A stretch of 64,000 bases of DNA from Rosa chinensis (Eukaryota; Streptophyta; Magnoliopsida; Rosales; Rosaceae). Made by a program: the position numbers and the translations under genes. Positions 61,280 through 64,000 of the stretch are shown here, piece after piece. Each line of letters begins with the position of its first letter. Positions within the stretch are counted from its first letter, which is position 1. The notes beneath the pieces were generated by a model. The model saw nothing but the letters and a program-made list of their open reading frames with translations. It made no database searches and had not been told where the DNA came from. The DNA lies in the NCBI RefSeq assembly GCF_002994745.2, contig NC_037092.1, positions 19,927,001 to 19,991,000 on the forward strand. The letters run 5' to 3'.

Positions 61280-61640
61280 TGGTGTTCCTTCAGCTTAGGA
61301 GCACCACGTACTCTGCCTCAACCAAGGAACCTCTTGACTAACCCCACCGTGCCTCTTCAAACCCAAATCTTCTTCAGCAACCCTTCTAACATTATCTCTC
61401 GCATTTCGAAACACCATTGCAGCATACAATGCATCCTCATCTTCCTCTCACCCTCCAGAGCAGAATCCACATCCATCTCTCTCTTCAAATCCAACGCCCT
61501 AGCCTATTCTCCGCCGCCTTCAATAGTTCAATTGATCCCCAAACTCCTCCGCCTCCCTCTTCCGCAGCGCTAGGGCTCGAAATTCCGGGTCGCGCCGACT
61601 CAATCCAATAGTCCGAGTTCCACGAGTTCCATGGTTTGAT
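61280..61640 (+). other. weak coding-like stretch
   Basis: C-rich sequence with overlapping plus-strand frames (FFSNPSNIISRISKHHCS, ESTSISLFKSNALAYSPPPS) that resembles the Ser/Pro-rich start of a plant protein or an organelle targeting peptide. No family match is apparent and no downstream exon is visible. Confidence 0.25.
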
Positions 61641-61865
61641 CGGTGAATGATGGAAAGAAGAGAAGGGAAGGTCTCTAGGCTTGGGAGTCAAGGTAGGAAT
61701 AGAAGTTGGACTTCTATTCTTTTCTTCTTTTTTCCGTCTTTAGAACCTGACACTCACTGACAGACCAAAGAAAAAAAAATTTTGAACTTGTGTCTATATT
61801 TTTTAGCGGTTCAAGAATCTCACATAACCACAAAAGTTCTATCATACATTAATGTATTACTAGCT

Positions 61866-62262
61866 AGAGTCTTTGGCTTTCTCGTATTACTAGTTAGAAA
61901 AGATTGATCACTGCTGTGACTAGGCGCAGGGTTTTGTAATTGGATGTGGAATCTGGATTCTTTTCTCTCAATTCCATCCAAGTTAAATTTTTCTTCTCTC
62001 TCTTTGGTCAACTCTATCATCTTTTACCAAGGTCAAATTCCATTTTAACTCAGCTAAAATGAAAATTACTGTTTTAACCTCTTACTTTGACAAGAAATCA
62101 TATATGATAATTTATTTTTATCAATTTAGCCTGTCACCTAGAACATTTCAAATTTTGATTTTGTAGATTAATTATACAAGATTTCAATTTGGGAGAAAAG
62201 AAAAGTCTCCAAGAAATCTCAATTGTTTAACTCTCCTTGAATGGAAGTTATTGGAACTTATT
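61866..62262. repeat. dispersed duplication, copy B
   Basis: Counterpart of 55944-56330. It runs to within about 10 bp of the LTR of a copia element starting at 62271. Confidence 0.88.
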
Positions 62263-62270
62263 GTACTTTG

Positions 62271-64000
62271 TGTTAACGTGAGTCATAGCTTAACGTTAAG
62301 AATAGAATATATTGTAATTATTTCGTAGTTAATACTTATCTATTGTACTCTTGTAATCTTCTTTATATACCTCCACTGTGAGATGAATAGAACATCTGAC
62401 AATTCATTCTCTCAATCTCCTTATATTTGACTTGGTATCAGAGCAAAGATTCGAAAGGACTTTGTCTCGTCAGTTCTCTTTTTAATTCGAGACATTTATA
62501 CATAACTAAACCCCTTTGTTTGGGTTTTGTTTTGCCTTTTTTTTCCGGTCTACATCAAATACTGGTCTTCGTCTCCTTAGAGACTGACCTGGTGCTGTTT
62601 CCCGATCAATCCAAACCAGGTCCGCTTCGTCCACCCGGCCACACCGGCGCTACCCCAAGCCTGGTCCTGTCGTCCAGATCGCCGGCTCCCTCTATTCAGA
62701 CCGCCTCCCTCTGTTCAGATCGCGGGCTCCGTCTCCCTTCCAGATCGGCTTCATCCCCGTCCAGATCGGCTTCATCTTCAATTCAAGATCGCTGGCGCTC
62801 ATCTTCGATCGGCTTCGTCTTCAGGGACCGCCGTCACTCTTCTCAGTCCAATTCGTCGCAGCCCAGTCCAGTTGCAGTCCACCCAACATCGTTCTTCAGC
62901 CATCGTCGTCCAGATTGTCGGCGTTCTCCGTCGCTCTATCAGACCGGGTCTGCACCTCAGTGAGTCAACTCGTCAACTCGCCCCAACTCGATTAGTGAGT
63001 CAACTCATCTCGACTCGGTCAACTTGGTAAATTCTAACAGGTTCCAAAAAAACAAAAAAAATCTGTTACTATTATTTTTTGGAGCCTTCTGTTTGTCTTA
63101 TTTCCGCTGCCTACACTTTGAGATTTGTCTGCATTGTTGTTGCTTATTTCAATGGGAGAAATGAAAGAAGATCAGAGTTCCAATTCTAAGACCAGTGAGG
63201 TCCAGAAGGTTGAAGTTTCTGTAAAAAGCTTAGAAGGTGAATCTTTTGGGGGTACCAAACTTACCGGTACCAATTTCCGAACATGGAAGAAGATTATGTC
63301 TGTTTATCTCCGTGGGGTACACAAGATGGGGCATGTGACTGGAACAATCAAGGCTCCTAGTGAAGATGATGTGGAAGCCTATGCTAAGTGGGAAGACGAT
63401 GATGGGTTTGTAATGTCAATTCTATTTAGAGCCATGACTGAGGATGTGCTACAGATGGTGGAGGAGTGTGAAACCGCTGAGGCAATATGGAAGACACTGG
63501 GAGATCTCTATACAAATGAGTCTGATTTTATACAGGTTCATGAACTGATGTGCAAAGCTGCAGGAATGCAACAGCATGGGCAACCAGTGTCAGTGTTTTT
63601 TACCAAGCTGAAGAATGTGTGGGCTGAAATTGATCAGAAGCATCCTTGCAAGATTAAGAATCAGGAGGATATTGCATGGTACCAGAAAGAGAAGGAACTT
63701 GAGCGGGTTCATGCATTCTTGAGAGGACTTGATGCAAAACATAATAGTGCCAAGGGAGAGTTGCTTAGAATGCCAGACCCTCCTAACTTGACCACAGATT
63801 TTACATATATTCGTAAGGATGAATTTCAGCAGTACAGTCTCAAACATGCACAAGTTGAAGTTTCTAGCCTAGCCATTCAAGCACCAACACCTTTACTCCA
63901 GCAGCAGCCTTCGGTCCCACTTCATCAACAAGGACCTCTACCAGCTTTTGCCCACCGCCCTCATCCTCAGTGTTCTTATTGCAAATATATTGGCCATGTT
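62271..64000 (+). mobile_element. Ty1/copia retrotransposon, 5' part (continues past the window)
   Basis: The LTR-like start TGTTAACGTGAGTC at 62271 is followed by TATA-like and AATAGAAC words. A primer-binding site TGGTATCAGAGC stands at 62433-62444, complementary to plant initiator tRNA-Met ends. The LTR is therefore about 130-160 bp; its exact 3' end is unclear. A ~700-bp Ser/Pro-coding-like leader leads to gag at 63152. The 3' half lies outside. Confidence 0.82.
63152..64000 (+). CDS. copia gag polyprotein, N-terminal part, open to the window edge
   Basis: Starting at ATG 63152 (MGEMKEDQSS) there are 283 codons without a stop up to base 64000. Features are the copia gag entry LTGTNFRTWKKIMSVYL, then GTIKAPSEDDVEAYAKWE, IWKTLGDLYTNESDFIQVHE, VFFTKLKNVWAEIDQKHPC, FLRGLDAKHNSAKGELL and a Gln/Pro-rich linker. 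It ends in a zinc-knuckle start CSYCKYIGHV at the edge. Gag forms the capsid-like particle and packages element RNA in the cytoplasm. There is no lesion in the visible part, unlike the element at 44700. The ending is set by the window, not the gene. Confidence 0.88.
   Translation, partial: MGEMKEDQSSNSKTSEVQKVEVSVKSLEGESFGGTKLTGTNFRTWKKIMSVYLRGVHKMGHVTGTIKAPSEDDVEAYAKWEDDDGFVMSILFRAMTEDVLQMVEECETAEAIWKTLGDLYTNESDFIQVHELMCKAAGMQQHGQPVSVFFTKLKNVWAEIDQKHPCKIKNQEDIAWYQKEKELERVHAFLRGLDAKHNSAKGELLRMPDPPNLTTDFTYIRKDEFQQYSLKHAQVEVSSLAIQAPTPLLQQQPSVPLHQQGPLPAFAHRPHPQCSYCKYIGHV

Overview
The window looks like nuclear DNA of a flowering plant, most likely a eudicot. It is AT-rich with GT-AG introns, and it carries a plant KUP/HAK/KT potassium transporter, a TIR-NB-ARC-LRR immune receptor with a C-JID tail, Ty1/copia elements with initiator-tRNA-Met-type primer sites, and many class II elements (MULE, hAT, PIF/Harbinger, CACTA). 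A rosid, perhaps Rosaceae, is only an impression. No bacterial, organellar, rRNA or CRISPR signal was seen.

Three host genes look intact, all on the minus strand. They are a 202-aa membrane/coiled-coil protein (23635-24243), a ten-exon KUP/HAK/KT K+ transporter (35705-40010; my exon chain gives 738 codons with consistent phases), and a four-exon TNL receptor (50056-53968; 1193 codons). Everything else recognisable is transposon or gene debris.

Region by region: 1-3.7 kb is old unresolved repeat plus a frame-broken gene-like stretch. 3.72-4.98 kb is a LINE-type insertion with 15-bp target duplications. 5.5-14.4 kb is built from a roughly 200-bp repeat and from fragments of an AVT1-like vacuolar amino-acid transporter gene, into which at least four MULE-like long-TIR elements inserted. 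14.39-20.33 kb is a PIF/Harbinger element that splits one AVT1-like fragment and itself contains two hAT elements, one carrying a 523-bp internal tandem repeat and GC-rich ends. 21.3-22.8 kb is a degraded gene next to a Harbinger MITE. 26.5-27.3 kb holds two more AVT1-like fragments. 27.5-33.4 kb is a copia element that split a minus-strand cytochrome P450 pseudogene; it contains a CACTA remnant, and its 3' LTR is split by a solo LTR of another family. 35.7-40.0 kb is the K+ transporter. 41.65-42.41 kb is a TIR element with tRNA-like A and B boxes. 44.70-49.10 kb is a deleted, frame-broken copia element with 215-bp LTRs. 49.4-49.8 kb is an orphan last exon of an S-domain receptor kinase. 50.1-54.0 kb is the TNL gene. 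54-62.3 kb is mainly non-coding with a roughly 390-bp dispersed duplication. 62.27 kb to the end is the 5' part of another copia element whose gag frame is still open at the window edge.

The genes do not form an operon-like system. Immune-receptor and receptor-kinase debris lie together, as in plant resistance clusters. The main interest is the layered insertion history, which can be ordered from exact target-site duplications, and the recent 66-bp repeat expansion in the TNL leucine-rich repeats. I found no convincing new biological system.
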